Below, piece by piece: positions 33,294 through 41,880 of a stretch of 64,000 nucleotides of DNA (the first letter of the stretch is position 1; each line of letters begins with the position of its first letter). Made by a program: the position numbers and the translations under genes. The notes under the pieces are model-generated. The model was not told the DNA's origin. It did not search any database and saw only the letters and a program-made list of their open reading frames with translations. Source of the stretch: CAZFZT01 sp964523675 (GTDB lineage: Bacteria; Planctomycetota; Phycisphaerae; Phycisphaerales; SM1A02); the NCBI GenBank assembly GCA_964523675.1, contig CAZFZT010000001.1, positions 62,001 through 126,000 of the forward strand, given 5' to 3'.

Positions 33294-34253
33294 ATGGCCA
33301 TTCTCATCACCGGCGAAACGAAAGTCATCTGTCAGGGCATCACCGGCTCCGCAGGCGCGTTCCACACCAGAGGGTGCCTCGAATACGGCACCAAGATGGT
33401 CGGCGGCGTCACGCCCGGCAAAGGCGGCACCACCGACGACAACGGCTTGCCGATCTTCGACACCGTGCGCGATGCGGTCGAGGCGACCGGCGCCTCGGCC
33501 ACGATGATCTTCGTTCCCCCGCCCTTCGCAGGCGATGCGATCCTCGAAGCGGCGGCGGCAGGCATCGCCGTCATCTGCGCCATCACTGAAGGCATCCCCA
33601 CGCAGGACATGATCCGCGTCAATGCGGCTCTGCGCGATTACCCCGAAGCCCGGCTCATCGGGCCGAATTGCCCCGGCGTCATCACCCCCGGAAAGAAAGT
33701 CTCCGGCGAGGGCGCAGCCGCGACGTTCGAAGGCGGCTGCAAGATCGGCATCATGCCCGGCTACATCCACCTCGCCAAGGACGACGCGCCCACCGGCAAG
33801 GGCGTCGGCATCATCAGCCGCTCCGGCACGCTCACCTACGAAGCGGTCTGGCAGTGCTCGCAGCTCGGCATCGGCCAGGCCACCTGCGTCGGCATCGGCG
33901 GCGACCCGGTCAAAGGGATGAATTTCATCGACCTGCTCAAACTCTTCGAACACGACAACGAGACCGACGGCGTCGTGCTCATCGGCGAGATCGGCGGCTC
34001 TGACGAAACCGAAGCGGGACACTGGATCAAGAAGCACATGTCCAAGCCCGTCGTCGCCTTCATCGCCGGCCGAACTGCACCCAAGGGCAAGCGCATGGGC
34101 CACGCCGGCGCAATCATCGGCGGCGCGGATGATACGGCTCAAGCCAAGATGGACGCGCTCGCATCCTGCGGCGTCAAAGTCGCCCAGTCGCCCGCTGATA
34201 TCGGGCAGACCATGGCCGAGGCGCTCAATGTCCGGATCGCGGTTGGGGCGTGA
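33294..34253 (+). CDS. sucD: Succinyl-CoA synthetase alpha subunit
   Basis: TCA-cycle enzyme that makes ATP/GTP from succinyl-CoA. The 319-residue chain has the CoA-binding Rossmann start (VICQGITGSAGAFHTRGCLE), PPFAGDAILEAAAAG, NCPGVITPG and the phosphohistidine in KRMGHAGAIIGG (His270). Codon use is strongly C-ending, more so than in its neighbours, which suits high expression. The beta-subunit gene sucC, normally adjacent, is not in the window. It lies just before a PhyH-type gene on the same strand (6-base gap), perhaps only by position. Confidence 0.95.
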   Translation: MAILITGETKVICQGITGSAGAFHTRGCLEYGTKMVGGVTPGKGGTTDDNGLPIFDTVRDAVEATGASATMIFVPPPFAGDAILEAAAAGIAVICAITEGIPTQDMIRVNAALRDYPEARLIGPNCPGVITPGKKVSGEGAAATFEGGCKIGIMPGYIHLAKDDAPTGKGVGIISRSGTLTYEAVWQCSQLGIGQATCVGIGGDPVKGMNFIDLLKLFEHDNETDGVVLIGEIGGSDETEAGHWIKKHMSKPVVAFIAGRTAPKGKRMGHAGAIIGGADDTAQAKMDALASCGVKVAQSPADIGQTMAEALNVRIAVGA

Positions 34254-34259
34254 AGTCCA

Positions 34260-34982
34260 ATGCGTACACGGGCCGCATTCCACTCGTCAGTTGATCGTGA
34301 TGGATTCGCCATCGCCGAGGCGGTCGTGCCTCAACATTTGATTCGTCAGATTTGCGATGAGATTGATAGCCTTACAAAGGATGAGCCCGTCCGTACTCGA
34401 CAAGGAAGCACCTTTGCTGTTCGCAATGCACTTGAACGACTGCCTGCCGCGCGGCTGATCGCCACCTCCGAAGCCGTCCGTTCGCACGCCGCGGAGCATC
34501 TGCCCGGGGGCGAACAACCTCACGTCGTTCGCGCGATCCTGTTCGATAAGAATTCATCAGCAAACTGGAAAGTGCCCTGGCATCAGGATGTGACGATCTG
34601 CGTCAAGGAGCGCATCGAAACTCCAGGCTTCGGCCCGTGGTCCACCAAAGCAGGTGTACCCCATGTACAGCCGCCCGCCGATGTGCTTGCGAGAATGATC
34701 ACACTGCGTATTGCGCTGGACGATTGCGATGAGTCAAACGGTCCGCTTCTCGTCCTGCCGGGGACGCATGCCAACGGAGTCCTTGACCGTGCATCGATCG
34801 AAAGAGCGAAGGCGGCAACTCAACCTGTGGCATGCACGTGCCGCGCCGGAGACGCCGTGTTGATTCGACCGCTGGCGCTTCATGCGTCGTCCGCAGCGGA
34901 GGTTCCTCACCGCAGGCGCATCCTGCATCTTGAGTTTGCCGCTAGTCCATTGCCCGGCAGATTATGCTGGCGCACGGTGTGA
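34260..34982 (+). CDS. Phytanoyl-CoA dioxygenase (PhyH) family protein
   Basis: A 240-residue Fe(II)/2-oxoglutarate dioxygenase of the PhyH family. The facial triad is suggested by VPWHQDVTICV (His and Asp) and a distal His in IRPLALHASSAAEV, with the 2-oxoglutarate-binding Arg in PHRRRILHLEF. GPLLVLPGTHANG is another family block. The substrate is unknown. The gene starts six bases after sucD. Its last 21 bases overlap the end of the convergent thiE gene. Confidence 0.85.
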   Translation: MRTRAAFHSSVDRDGFAIAEAVVPQHLIRQICDEIDSLTKDEPVRTRQGSTFAVRNALERLPAARLIATSEAVRSHAAEHLPGGEQPHVVRAILFDKNSSANWKVPWHQDVTICVKERIETPGFGPWSTKAGVPHVQPPADVLARMITLRIALDDCDESNGPLLVLPGTHANGVLDRASIERAKAATQPVACTCRAGDAVLIRPLALHASSAAEVPHRRRILHLEFAASPLPGRLCWRTV

Positions 34983-36044
34983 GGCGCTCATTGCACTACT
35001 GCGCATGAGCCGCTCCCGAAGTCGTCGTGCCGCTTCGCGCGGGTCATCCGCCGCGCAGATTGCCGTGCTCACCGCAACACCCTTTGCCCCCGCAGCGGTG
35101 ACTTCGTCGATGTTCTCGATCGTAATTCCGCCGATGGCAAGGTGCGGCGTAAATGGATGCTGCGTGAGAAACTCGCGCAGATAGCCCACGCCGGAAGGCG
35201 TGCGGTCGGGCTTGAGGGAACTTGCGAACATCGCGCCGACGCCGCAATAGTCCGCGCCGGCTTCGACAGCGCGATTCGCTTCACCAAGATCATGAGTGCT
35301 CGCGCCGACGAGCAGTGTGCGTCCTGCGAGCCGGCGAACATCCTGGATGGATAAATCGCTCACTCCAACGTGGACACCGTCCGCTCCGGTGGCGAGGGCG
35401 ACGTCGGCACGATCGTTGACGATGACGGCGACGCCGCGCGGCCTGGCAATAGCGATCACTTCGCGCACGCGCTGGGCGAGTTCCCCGCCGTCCATCTGCT
35501 TCTCGCGGACTTGGACGCAATCGATGCCGCCCGCAATGGCCCCTTCCAAAACTTCCCGCCACGGCCGGCGGCAGATCGATTCGGTCAGCAGCAGGCAAAG
35601 CCGCCACTGCCTTGCGCAGCCGGTGCCGAGCCGGGCGTGCAACTGCGCTTCGATGTCATAGGCGCGGTAGCGCAGCCCTTCGATCTGCTGCGCAAGATCG
35701 GGATGGATGGTCTTTGCAGCTTCTTCGATGGCGCGAAGGGCTTCAGTCAGCCGCTTGCCGGCTGCGATGGCGATGTCTCGCAGTGATTCGCGCTGCATCT
35801 CATGCCGGTTCGAGATGTCTTTGCCCACATCGGCTCGTACATTTCGATTCGCTTCGAGCCAGCCAGATGGCAACAGGTCGAGCGAGCCGCGCAGGTCGTG
35901 CCGCAGCGACTTGAGCGCTTCCGTGAGCGGGGCATCGTCGAGCACGAACCGAGCTGCATCTTCCATGACGCGCAGCGCCTCACGAGCGCGGTTGGCGTTG
36001 GCGTCGATCAAGCGTGCAATGGCGGACACGGATGAGGATAGCAC
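34962..36044 (-). CDS. thiE: Thiamine phosphate synthase with N-terminal ThiD2-like domain
   Basis: Couples the pyrimidine and thiazole halves of thiamine. The 360-residue protein has an N-terminal helical domain (about 1-140) with LIDANANRAREALRVMEDAA and an inner DVGKDISNRHEMQRESLRDI, matching the ThiD2 domain (PF17792) known fused to ThiE. The ThiE barrel follows: LLLTESIC, GIDCVQVREKQMDGGELAQR, VIVNDRADVALATGADGVHV, LLVGASTHDL, YCGVGAMFASSLKPDR and LAIGGITIENI. The 3' ends of thiE and the PhyH gene overlap by 21 bases. I see no TPP riboswitch. It lies about 30 bases after the Ser/Arg/Gln-rich gene. Confidence 0.92.
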   Translation of the reverse strand: MLSSSVSAIARLIDANANRAREALRVMEDAARFVLDDAPLTEALKSLRHDLRGSLDLLPSGWLEANRNVRADVGKDISNRHEMQRESLRDIAIAAGKRLTEALRAIEEAAKTIHPDLAQQIEGLRYRAYDIEAQLHARLGTGCARQWRLCLLLTESICRRPWREVLEGAIAGGIDCVQVREKQMDGGELAQRVREVIAIARPRGVAVIVNDRADVALATGADGVHVGVSDLSIQDVRRLAGRTLLVGASTHDLGEANRAVEAGADYCGVGAMFASSLKPDRTPSGVGYLREFLTQHPFTPHLAIGGITIENIDEVTAAGAKGVAVSTAICAADDPREAARRLRERLMRSSAMSASHRAPA

Positions 36045-36074
36045 GGCACCGATCGCGAAGCGGATTCATCCCGC

Positions 36075-38396
36075 TTACGGTCCCGGGAACAGGTCTTCGC
36101 TGAGCATGGCGATCAACAGGTCGCGCAATTCAAATGCGGAAGCGTCGTCATCGCCTCGTTGGATCGCTTGTGAGATCGTGAAGTGCGCGCTTGCCGCATC
36201 GTGCAGGATTGTTCGCAGTGCGGAGATCATGAACAGTGAATCGACTTCGCGGCTGGGGACGCTCATGAGCTGGGAGTAGCCGCCGACAAGATCGAAGATG
36301 ATCTCATCGATGCGACGATCGGCTGGAACATGGAGTAGCGATTCAATATCCACCCGTGCAGCGAAGCGCATGAGGTCGGCGGCGGTTTCGTAATCGCCAC
36401 TGTAGGCGGTCGCCAGCGAGAGGCCGACGATGGTGATGCCGTCGTATGGATGTTCCTCCGCAAGGCAGGTGAACGCCTCAACAGCTTGCGGCAATTGGTC
36501 TGGACCCTGGGCGAGCAGTTCCCATGCCTGACGATGCGTGAATGCGCACACCGGCTGCTCGATGACGATCGTCTCGGGCTGCTGCTTCACAATCGTTGTC
36601 GTCGGCTGGTAGATGACATGCGTCTTCGGCAAAACGCTGTAGGAGTACGAGTACGCGTAGAACGGCTTATATGGCTTGTGCCACGTGCCGCACCAAAGCG
36701 AAGAGTGGCATGGCGAATGCCATGAACACCAGGAGTGGCACGAGTGGTAAGGCCAATACGACCATGACGGACACCAGCCGAAGTATTTCGACTTGAAGAT
36801 GTACGGCGAGCCGTAGGAGAAGAAGAACGACGAACCACCCGAGCCGATACTCAGGAAGAATGAAGTCTTCGGCTTTTTGCTGAGATAATTGTAAAGCGGC
36901 TTCTTATGTGTGTGAACAAAAGAAGGCGCGTAATACGTTGAAGCGTTCCACGTGTTATTGACGTTCGAGATGGTCGTCACATTCGAGACATTGGTGACGT
37001 TGTTCACACTCGTCACGCTCGTTGAAGACGATGAGCCGGAGGCGATCACACCGGCCGCGCCACGCGACGAACCGCTGCTTGCGCCGGCGGATGAATGGAT
37101 GCTCGGATGAGTGAACTCAGTGAGCGGCGTGCGCTGACGTGCGGGAGCGATTGAATGCCCAATCGCCTCGCGACGCCGTTGGATGGCGCGATCACGGCGG
37201 GAGGAGTTCGCAGGCGCGAGCGCTCCTGAGCTCTTCTCTTGCGCTTCACGTGGAGACGGTCGTGCTGTGAGTGCTCCCTCGTCGCCGCGTGCTGGTCGAG
37301 TCGCTGCATCTGCTCGTCCACGGCTTTCTCGCAAACGAGGTGCTGTGCGATCAGAATTCTGTCGCGTAGCACCGTTGCCATTTTGCTCTGATTGCACGTC
37401 GCCTCGGCGGTACGCATTGCGGGCGGCGCGGCTTGAGCGCCCTGTCGCACGCTCCTGCCGTGCGCGTTCGAGATAGGAGTTGAGTTCATCACCACTGAGT
37501 CGCGTCGATGCAGGACGCTGTGCTGCGCGTTCGCGCTGCTGCGCGTTCGCTTCACGTTCACTGCCCAGGCGCACGCTGGGCGTGCGGCTTTGAGCGATTG
37601 CTCGATCCCGATTCGCAGCGGGTGTTTCGTCTCTCCCGCTGGCGCGAGCAGAAGATCGCTCAAGAATCTGCATCAGGCGTTCGCGCGCATCGGTTTGATT
37701 CATCTCTCTTGTCGAACTGCGACGTGACGAATCGAACCGACTGTCCGGGGAGGCGTTGCTACGGCTTCGCATGCGCTCACGGACTTGATCGATAAGGCCT
37801 TGATTCGCCCGGCGGGGCGCGGCGCTTCCTCGCTGCGCAGGTGCGGCTTCGCTCCGCTGTGAAGGCGGCTGGAAGATCGAGTGTTGGGCCTGGCGCTCAA
37901 TGGTGCGCGCAGGTGTGCGGGGAAGAGATCGACCGCGCGATGCACCATCCGATGTTCCGCGCGACGGTAAAGGCGAACGTGTCGAAGATCGATGAGCGTC
38001 GTTGCCGGAACGGCTCGAACTGCGCTGCGCCGCCGACCGCTGCGGTGTGGAGCGCGCAGGTGCGGACTCACGGCGAGGTGCGGCCTGCCGTTGCGATGCC
38101 GAGCGAGATTGAGACGACGCCGACTGCCGCTGCGATGCAGACTGCGACCGCGACGATGCGGAGCGCTGTTGTGAGGCGGACCGCGATGCTGCCGACTCGC
38201 GCCGTTGCTGCGGTGCAGCTCGGGAGGCGGCACGCTGAGCTGGAGCGCTGGCTCTGGCCGGGTTCGTCGCTCCTCGGTTGTCCTCGCGGCTGCGTTGAGC
38301 CAACGCGGTGTCTGCTCCGGCAAGAAGAACAAGCATCAGCACGGAGAGGGCAGCGGCAGTCAAACGCCGGGACATCCCAATTCGACAGTGTTGCAT
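36075..38396 (-). CDS. Exported Ser/Arg/Gln-rich protein with helical C-terminal domain
   Basis: A 773-residue exported protein in three parts. After a signal peptide (LTAAALSVLMLVLLAGADTALAQ), residues about 30-440 are low-complexity Ser/Arg/Gln/Ala with very high basic charge. A middle part (about 440-600) has an Asn/Val repeat (SVNNVTNVSNVTTISNVNNT) and an aromatic/Cys-rich stretch (WCPSWSYWPYHSCHSWCSWH). The C-terminal 170 residues are helical and TPR-like (EAFTCLAEEHPYDGITIVGL, SLATAYSGDYETAADLMRFA). GAGGAGG just before ATG 38396 fixes the start. The basic region could bind nucleic acid or anionic polymer; no family is recognised. Confidence 0.75.
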   Translation of the reverse strand: MQHCRIGMSRRLTAAALSVLMLVLLAGADTALAQRSREDNRGATNPARASAPAQRAASRAAPQQRRESAASRSASQQRSASSRSQSASQRQSASSQSRSASQRQAAPRRESAPARSTPQRSAAQRSSSRSGNDAHRSSTRSPLPSRGTSDGASRGRSLPRTPARTIERQAQHSIFQPPSQRSEAAPAQRGSAAPRRANQGLIDQVRERMRSRSNASPDSRFDSSRRSSTREMNQTDARERLMQILERSSARASGRDETPAANRDRAIAQSRTPSVRLGSEREANAQQRERAAQRPASTRLSGDELNSYLERARQERATGRSSRAARNAYRRGDVQSEQNGNGATRQNSDRTAPRLRESRGRADAATRPARGDEGALTARPSPREAQEKSSGALAPANSSRRDRAIQRRREAIGHSIAPARQRTPLTEFTHPSIHSSAGASSGSSRGAAGVIASGSSSSTSVTSVNNVTNVSNVTTISNVNNTWNASTYYAPSFVHTHKKPLYNYLSKKPKTSFFLSIGSGGSSFFFSYGSPYIFKSKYFGWCPSWSYWPYHSCHSWCSWHSPCHSSLWCGTWHKPYKPFYAYSYSYSVLPKTHVIYQPTTTIVKQQPETIVIEQPVCAFTHRQAWELLAQGPDQLPQAVEAFTCLAEEHPYDGITIVGLSLATAYSGDYETAADLMRFAARVDIESLLHVPADRRIDEIIFDLVGGYSQLMSVPSREVDSLFMISALRTILHDAASAHFTISQAIQRGDDDASAFELRDLLIAMLSEDLFPGP

Positions 38397-38583
38397 CAGG
38401 GCCTCCTCAAATCTGGGTTCGCGCAGCTTCACGCACGAAGTGGCGCGGCCGGCTCAGAACGAACAAGTCGGGAGCCAAGCCATCAGAAATGACAGCCCTC
38501 GCGGCAAGGATATTCCGCGAAATGTTGAAGTTGTTCGGGTGAAACTGTATCGACGCGGCCGCTGTGCGGCAGCGGCGGGTCAA

Positions 38584-39222
38584 TTAGTCCACGCCGCCCG
38601 TGAGCGGATTGTCCTTCTTCGTTGCTGACTCAGGTAGCCGATCGAGGATTCGATCGATGAGGCCGTACTCGAGCATTTCCTGAGCCGTCAGCCACTTGTT
38701 ACGCTCACAATCTTCAGTGATCCGCTCAACCGGTTGACCGGTGGCGTTGCTGTAGATGCGGTAAATGCTGTCGCGCATCCGCAGAATGTGGCGGGCCTCG
38801 ATCTCAAGATCAGTGGCCTGCCCCTCCATGACGCCGGAGAGAAGTGGCTGGTGCATGAGGTTTTCGGAGTTCGGCAGGGCGTATCGCTTGCCCTTTGCGC
38901 CGGAGCACGCAATCACCGAGCCCATCGACGCGGCCTGGCCGATGATGTATGTCGCCACATCGCAGGGAATGAAGTTCATCGTGTCCACGATGCCCAGTCC
39001 CGCCGTGATCGAGCCGCCGGGCGAATTGATGTACAGCGACACCTCGGCTTTGGGATCTTCATTGGCGAGAAAGAGAAGTTGCGCGACGATCAGGTTCGCC
39101 ATCTCATCCATCACCGGGCCACCAGCGAAGATGATGCGATCGGTGAGCAGGCGCGAATAAATGTCATACGCGCGCTCGCCGCGGCCGGTCTTTTCGATGA
39201 CGATGGGAACGAGTGTGGACAT
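38584..39222 (-). CDS. clpP: ATP-dependent Clp protease proteolytic subunit (second copy)
   Basis: A 212-residue serine protease subunit that forms the barrel fed by ClpA/ClpX. The catalytic Ser is in IGQAASMGSVIACSG (near 98), His in NSENLMHQPLL (near 123) and Asp in ITEDCERNKW. Other blocks are YINSPGGSITAGLGIVDTM and ITGLIDRIL-like C-terminus (EYGLIDRILDRLPES). It lies 103 bases after a second, diverged clpP on the same strand, a ClpP1/ClpP2 pair that may form a mixed barrel. No clpX follows. Confidence 0.95.
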   Translation of the reverse strand: MSTLVPIVIEKTGRGERAYDIYSRLLTDRIIFAGGPVMDEMANLIVAQLLFLANEDPKAEVSLYINSPGGSITAGLGIVDTMNFIPCDVATYIIGQAASMGSVIACSGAKGKRYALPNSENLMHQPLLSGVMEGQATDLEIEARHILRMRDSIYRIYSNATGQPVERITEDCERNKWLTAQEMLEYGLIDRILDRLPESATKKDNPLTGGVD

Positions 39223-39325
39223 GGGGTTTCGGCTATTCGGCTATCGCTGTTGTCTGTCGGCGGTTGACTGTTAGCGCGCCAGCCGGTTGCGGCTTCGCGC
39301 GGTCGCACTGCGAACATGGAGCGTC
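39223..39325. repeat. Spacer between the two clpP genes with CGGCTAT/CTGTCGG words
   Basis: This 103-base gap contains TCGGCTATTCGGCTATCG and CTGTCGGCGGTTGACTGT, words like those of the repeat inside panC (CGGCTCTCGGC and GCCGACAG in inverse). It may be a decayed copy of the same simple repeat family in its usual intergenic setting. Similarity is partial. Confidence 0.4.
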
Positions 39326-40003
39326 TTACTTTTTCTCATCCTTCTTCTTCTCGGGCGCCTCAAAGACGGTGTCTACAAGGCCGTATGCCTTGGCCTCCTC
39401 GGCAGAGAAAAACTTATCGCGCTCAGAGTCGGCAGTCACCTGTTCGATCGGCTGACCGGTGTGTTTGGCGAGAATCTGGTTGAGCGTCTGCTTGGCCTTG
39501 ATGATCTGCTCGGCCTGGATTTGAATGTCGCTCGTCTGACCCGTCACGCCGCCCCACGGCTGGTGGATCATCACCTTGGCGTGCGGCAGGATGTGCCGTT
39601 TCCCGGGCGTGCCGGCGGCCAGCAGCACGGCGCCTCCGGAATAGGCCCGTCCGATGCAGAACGTCGCGACGTCCGATGAGATAAAGCTCATGGTGTCGTA
39701 GATGGCGAGCGTGTCATCAACCGACCCCCCGGGCGAGTTGATATAGAAGTTGATATCCTGCCCCCTCTTCTGATCCTCGAGGTAGAGCATCTGCATCATG
39801 ATGCGGGCAGCGGAGGCGTGATTGATCTCGCCGACGAGAAAGACGACGCGATTCTCGAGCATCAGCTCATCAAGCGTCATCTCGCGCGTGCGCTGATAAT
39901 GCACCGCATCGTATTGCTCGGGTGGCGTTCTCCCGTCCAGCGGCTGTATCGGAAGACGCGCTGGGCGAGGTTGATTCGGATCAAACGGGCCGATCTGATT
40001 CAT
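39326..40003 (-). CDS. clpP: ATP-dependent Clp protease proteolytic subunit (first copy)
   Basis: A 225-residue ClpP paralogue. An N-terminal extension of about 40 residues rich in Pro and Arg (NQPRPARLPIQPLDGRTPPE) precedes the protease fold. The catalytic Ser is in IGRAYSGGAVLLAAG (near 122), His in HAKVMIHQPWGG and Asp in VTADSERDKF; YINSPGGSVDDTLAIYDTM is conserved. The AYSGGA elbow differs from the usual AASMGA of the second copy, as in other ClpP1/ClpP2 pairs. The C-terminus is Lys-rich (APEKKKDEKK). Confidence 0.93.
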   Translation of the reverse strand: MNQIGPFDPNQPRPARLPIQPLDGRTPPEQYDAVHYQRTREMTLDELMLENRVVFLVGEINHASAARIMMQMLYLEDQKRGQDINFYINSPGGSVDDTLAIYDTMSFISSDVATFCIGRAYSGGAVLLAAGTPGKRHILPHAKVMIHQPWGGVTGQTSDIQIQAEQIIKAKQTLNQILAKHTGQPIEQVTADSERDKFFSAEEAKAYGLVDTVFEAPEKKKDEKK

Positions 40004-40210
40004 TGTGTTTCATCTGATCCGCCGCGGCGGAGGTGGAGGAGAGTGCGGGAATCCGTCGGAGCTGGAGAAGAGCTCCGGCCCATCATAGGCGGATAGGGCC
40101 TATCGGCAAGTAGCGTTCGCTTCATCACTCATACTGAAACGCGAAGCAGCAGACGAGCGCGCAACGCTGCGATGCATGAGACTGAGAACCCGCCGCCGCA
40201 GTGAAGTTGA

Positions 40211-40600
40211 TCAATATTCCCGATCTGTCGGCGCCAGCATGAGTTGCTGGCCGCTGAACTCCACGGCTCGCAATGGCAGATCAGGGTGATGCCGCTCCAT
40301 CTGGTCCTCGCTCAGCAGAACTCCCAATGTTTGCCACCGGTCTCCTCGCCGCTCATAGACCGAGTATCGCGGTCCATAGTCGGAGCCATAGATTCGTATG
40401 AGATGGTTCCGATGCTCCAGCATACCGATGAGCTTGAGGCCATCATGTGGATCGGCGCTGACAGTCGCTTCGCCCTCCTTCCCGGCGTCTCCAGCTTCGC
40501 TTGAAGTCGGCGTGAAGATGCTCGCCATAACGGCGAAGGCGGCACAGAGTCCGGCCACGGCGAGTAGCCGACCCAGGACAATCGGTCGAGGAGCCCTCAT
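40211..40600 (-). CDS. Small exported protein of unknown function
   Basis: A 129-residue protein with a signal peptide (LGRLLAVAGLCAAFAVMASIF) starting MRAPRPIV; AGGAG before ATG 40600 supports this over the longer frame from 40678. The mature part contains GLKLIGMLEHRNHLIRIYGS and GPRYSVYERRGDRWQTLGVL, a short beta-rich domain found once. No family recognised. It diverges from tRNA-Glu. Confidence 0.6.
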   Translation of the reverse strand: MRAPRPIVLGRLLAVAGLCAAFAVMASIFTPTSSEAGDAGKEGEATVSADPHDGLKLIGMLEHRNHLIRIYGSDYGPRYSVYERRGDRWQTLGVLLSEDQMERHHPDLPLRAVEFSGQQLMLAPTDREY

Positions 40601-40744
40601 TTCTCCTTCATCGACCGATGAGTGCCGCGACATAAACGCGGGCGGCAGAGTTGCCGCATGATGCAGTTCGGCTATCATTGTTGCCGCTCAGCCGGCCTGG
40701 GTGCCGCTGAGTCGGCATTGGATCAGTCCGTTGAGAACTGTACC

Positions 40745-40819
40745 GACCCCATCGTCTAGTCAGGTCCAGGACACCAGGTTTTCATCCTGGGAACAGGGGT
40801 TCGAATCCCCTTGGGGTCG
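40745..40819 (+). tRNA. tRNA-Glu (anticodon TTC)
   Basis: A 75-nt tRNA: acceptor GACCCCA with TGGGGTC, anticodon stem CCAGG/CCTGG around loop TTTTCAT (anticodon TTC, reads GAA/GAG), T arm AGGGG-TTCGAAT-CCCCT, discriminator G. CCA is not encoded. It lies 63 bases upstream of the Rhs cassette island, a position at which islands often begin, but I found no second copy of its 3' end. Confidence 0.93.
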
Positions 40820-40894
40820 CTTGATCGCGACATCGGGCTCGCCGCACGGCGGGCTCGATCTCGTTGAAGGGATCTTCCGGGTTATAGTGATAGC

Positions 40895-41872
40895 GTGATC
40901 CACAGCGAACCCGCGATTGCGGGCGATCGTGATGCCAACACCGACTGGGACGTCGAGTCCGACGGCGTTCTGGAAGAGCGCACGTATTACTGCCAGAACT
41001 GGCGGCATGATGTGGTCGCGCTGATTGATGACGCCGGCGGGCTACTTGAGCAGGTGCGATACAGCGCCTACGGCACGCCCTTCGGTCTTCCGGGAGGCGA
41101 TGTCAATTCCGATGGCGAAGTCACTTCCGCGGATGATGACATCATTCGCGATTGGATCAACACCACAACCTACGATGTGCGCGGCGACATGGACCTCGAC
41201 GGCGACGTCGACAACGCCGATCGCACCAAACTGCAATCCCGCATCGGCGACTCTCTCGGCCGTGAAAAACTCTCACGCTCGATCTCCTCTTCCGACGGCG
41301 GTAACCGCAAGGGATACGCCGGCTATGAAGGTGACTTCTCGCGTGACGGCTTCTGGCATGTGAGGAATCGTGTGCTCGACACAGAACTCGGCCGGTGGAC
41401 GCGCCGCGATCCGTTGGGGTATGTGGATGGGGTGAGTTTGTATCAGTACACTCGATCACTGCCGACAGTGAATTCGGACCCCACAGGATTGATAACAAGG
41501 AGAAAGCCGTGGCCGCCAGCGAATCCAGCAATGGCTGCTTGTTGTGCCATTTGCACACCATGGATGCCGACACCTGGGGCACCAGGTGCCCCCCAATGGA
41601 GTGTCCCAATAGGTTACGGCCCTCTTTGCGGCCAATGTGGATGTCGAGCATTCTATTGCACCTTTGCCTGGACGCGCACCTGCCCTCCTGCTTCCGGTTG
41701 TGCAGTGGGTCCCCAAGCCAGCTGCTCACATCAATGCTTCTATAGAGCTCCACTCGGGGCGGCTGCCAATTGTGCCGCCGCATGTGGAGCCCCTGGAGGT
41801 CCACCTGCTGGCGCTTGTCCCACACCGCCACCTGGGCCAGGTCCGGTTGGAGGTCCACCTTGTGCCTTGTAG
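40895..41872 (+). CDS. Rhs C-terminal cassette 1 (truncated core plus cysteine-rich tip)
   Basis: An orphan end of an Rhs protein; homology to cassette 2 begins at about 40883 and everything N-terminal is missing. In order: ERTYYCQNWRHDVVALID and VRYSAYGTPFG (Rhs YD core), an embedded pair of EF-hand/dockerin-like loops (GDVNSDGEVTSADDD, GDMDLDGDVDNADRT), GYAGYEGDFSRDGFWHVRNR, then RRDPLGYVDGVSLYQYTRSL and DPTGL, the usual end of the core. The tip (about 125 residues) is Pro/Gly/Ala-rich with about 15 Cys and no known toxin motif. The GTG start is nominal, and expression as such is doubtful. A membrane-protein gene follows after nine bases. Confidence 0.7.
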   Translation: MIHSEPAIAGDRDANTDWDVESDGVLEERTYYCQNWRHDVVALIDDAGGLLEQVRYSAYGTPFGLPGGDVNSDGEVTSADDDIIRDWINTTTYDVRGDMDLDGDVDNADRTKLQSRIGDSLGREKLSRSISSSDGGNRKGYAGYEGDFSRDGFWHVRNRVLDTELGRWTRRDPLGYVDGVSLYQYTRSLPTVNSDPTGLITRRKPWPPANPAMAACCAICTPWMPTPGAPGAPQWSVPIGYGPLCGQCGCRAFYCTFAWTRTCPPASGCAVGPQASCSHQCFYRAPLGAAANCAAACGAPGGPPAGACPTPPPGPGPVGGPPCAL

Positions 41873-41880
41873 ATCATTGA

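Noticed and set aside
37046..38332. Several long frames on both strands over the Ser/Arg/Gln-rich gene
   Set aside because: They follow from the low-complexity composition. Only the minus-strand frame with signal peptide and a strong ribosome site is supported.
40745..40882. tRNA-Glu as the attachment site of an integrated island
   Set aside because: I found no repeat of the tRNA 3' end at the far side of the Rhs region and no integrase gene.
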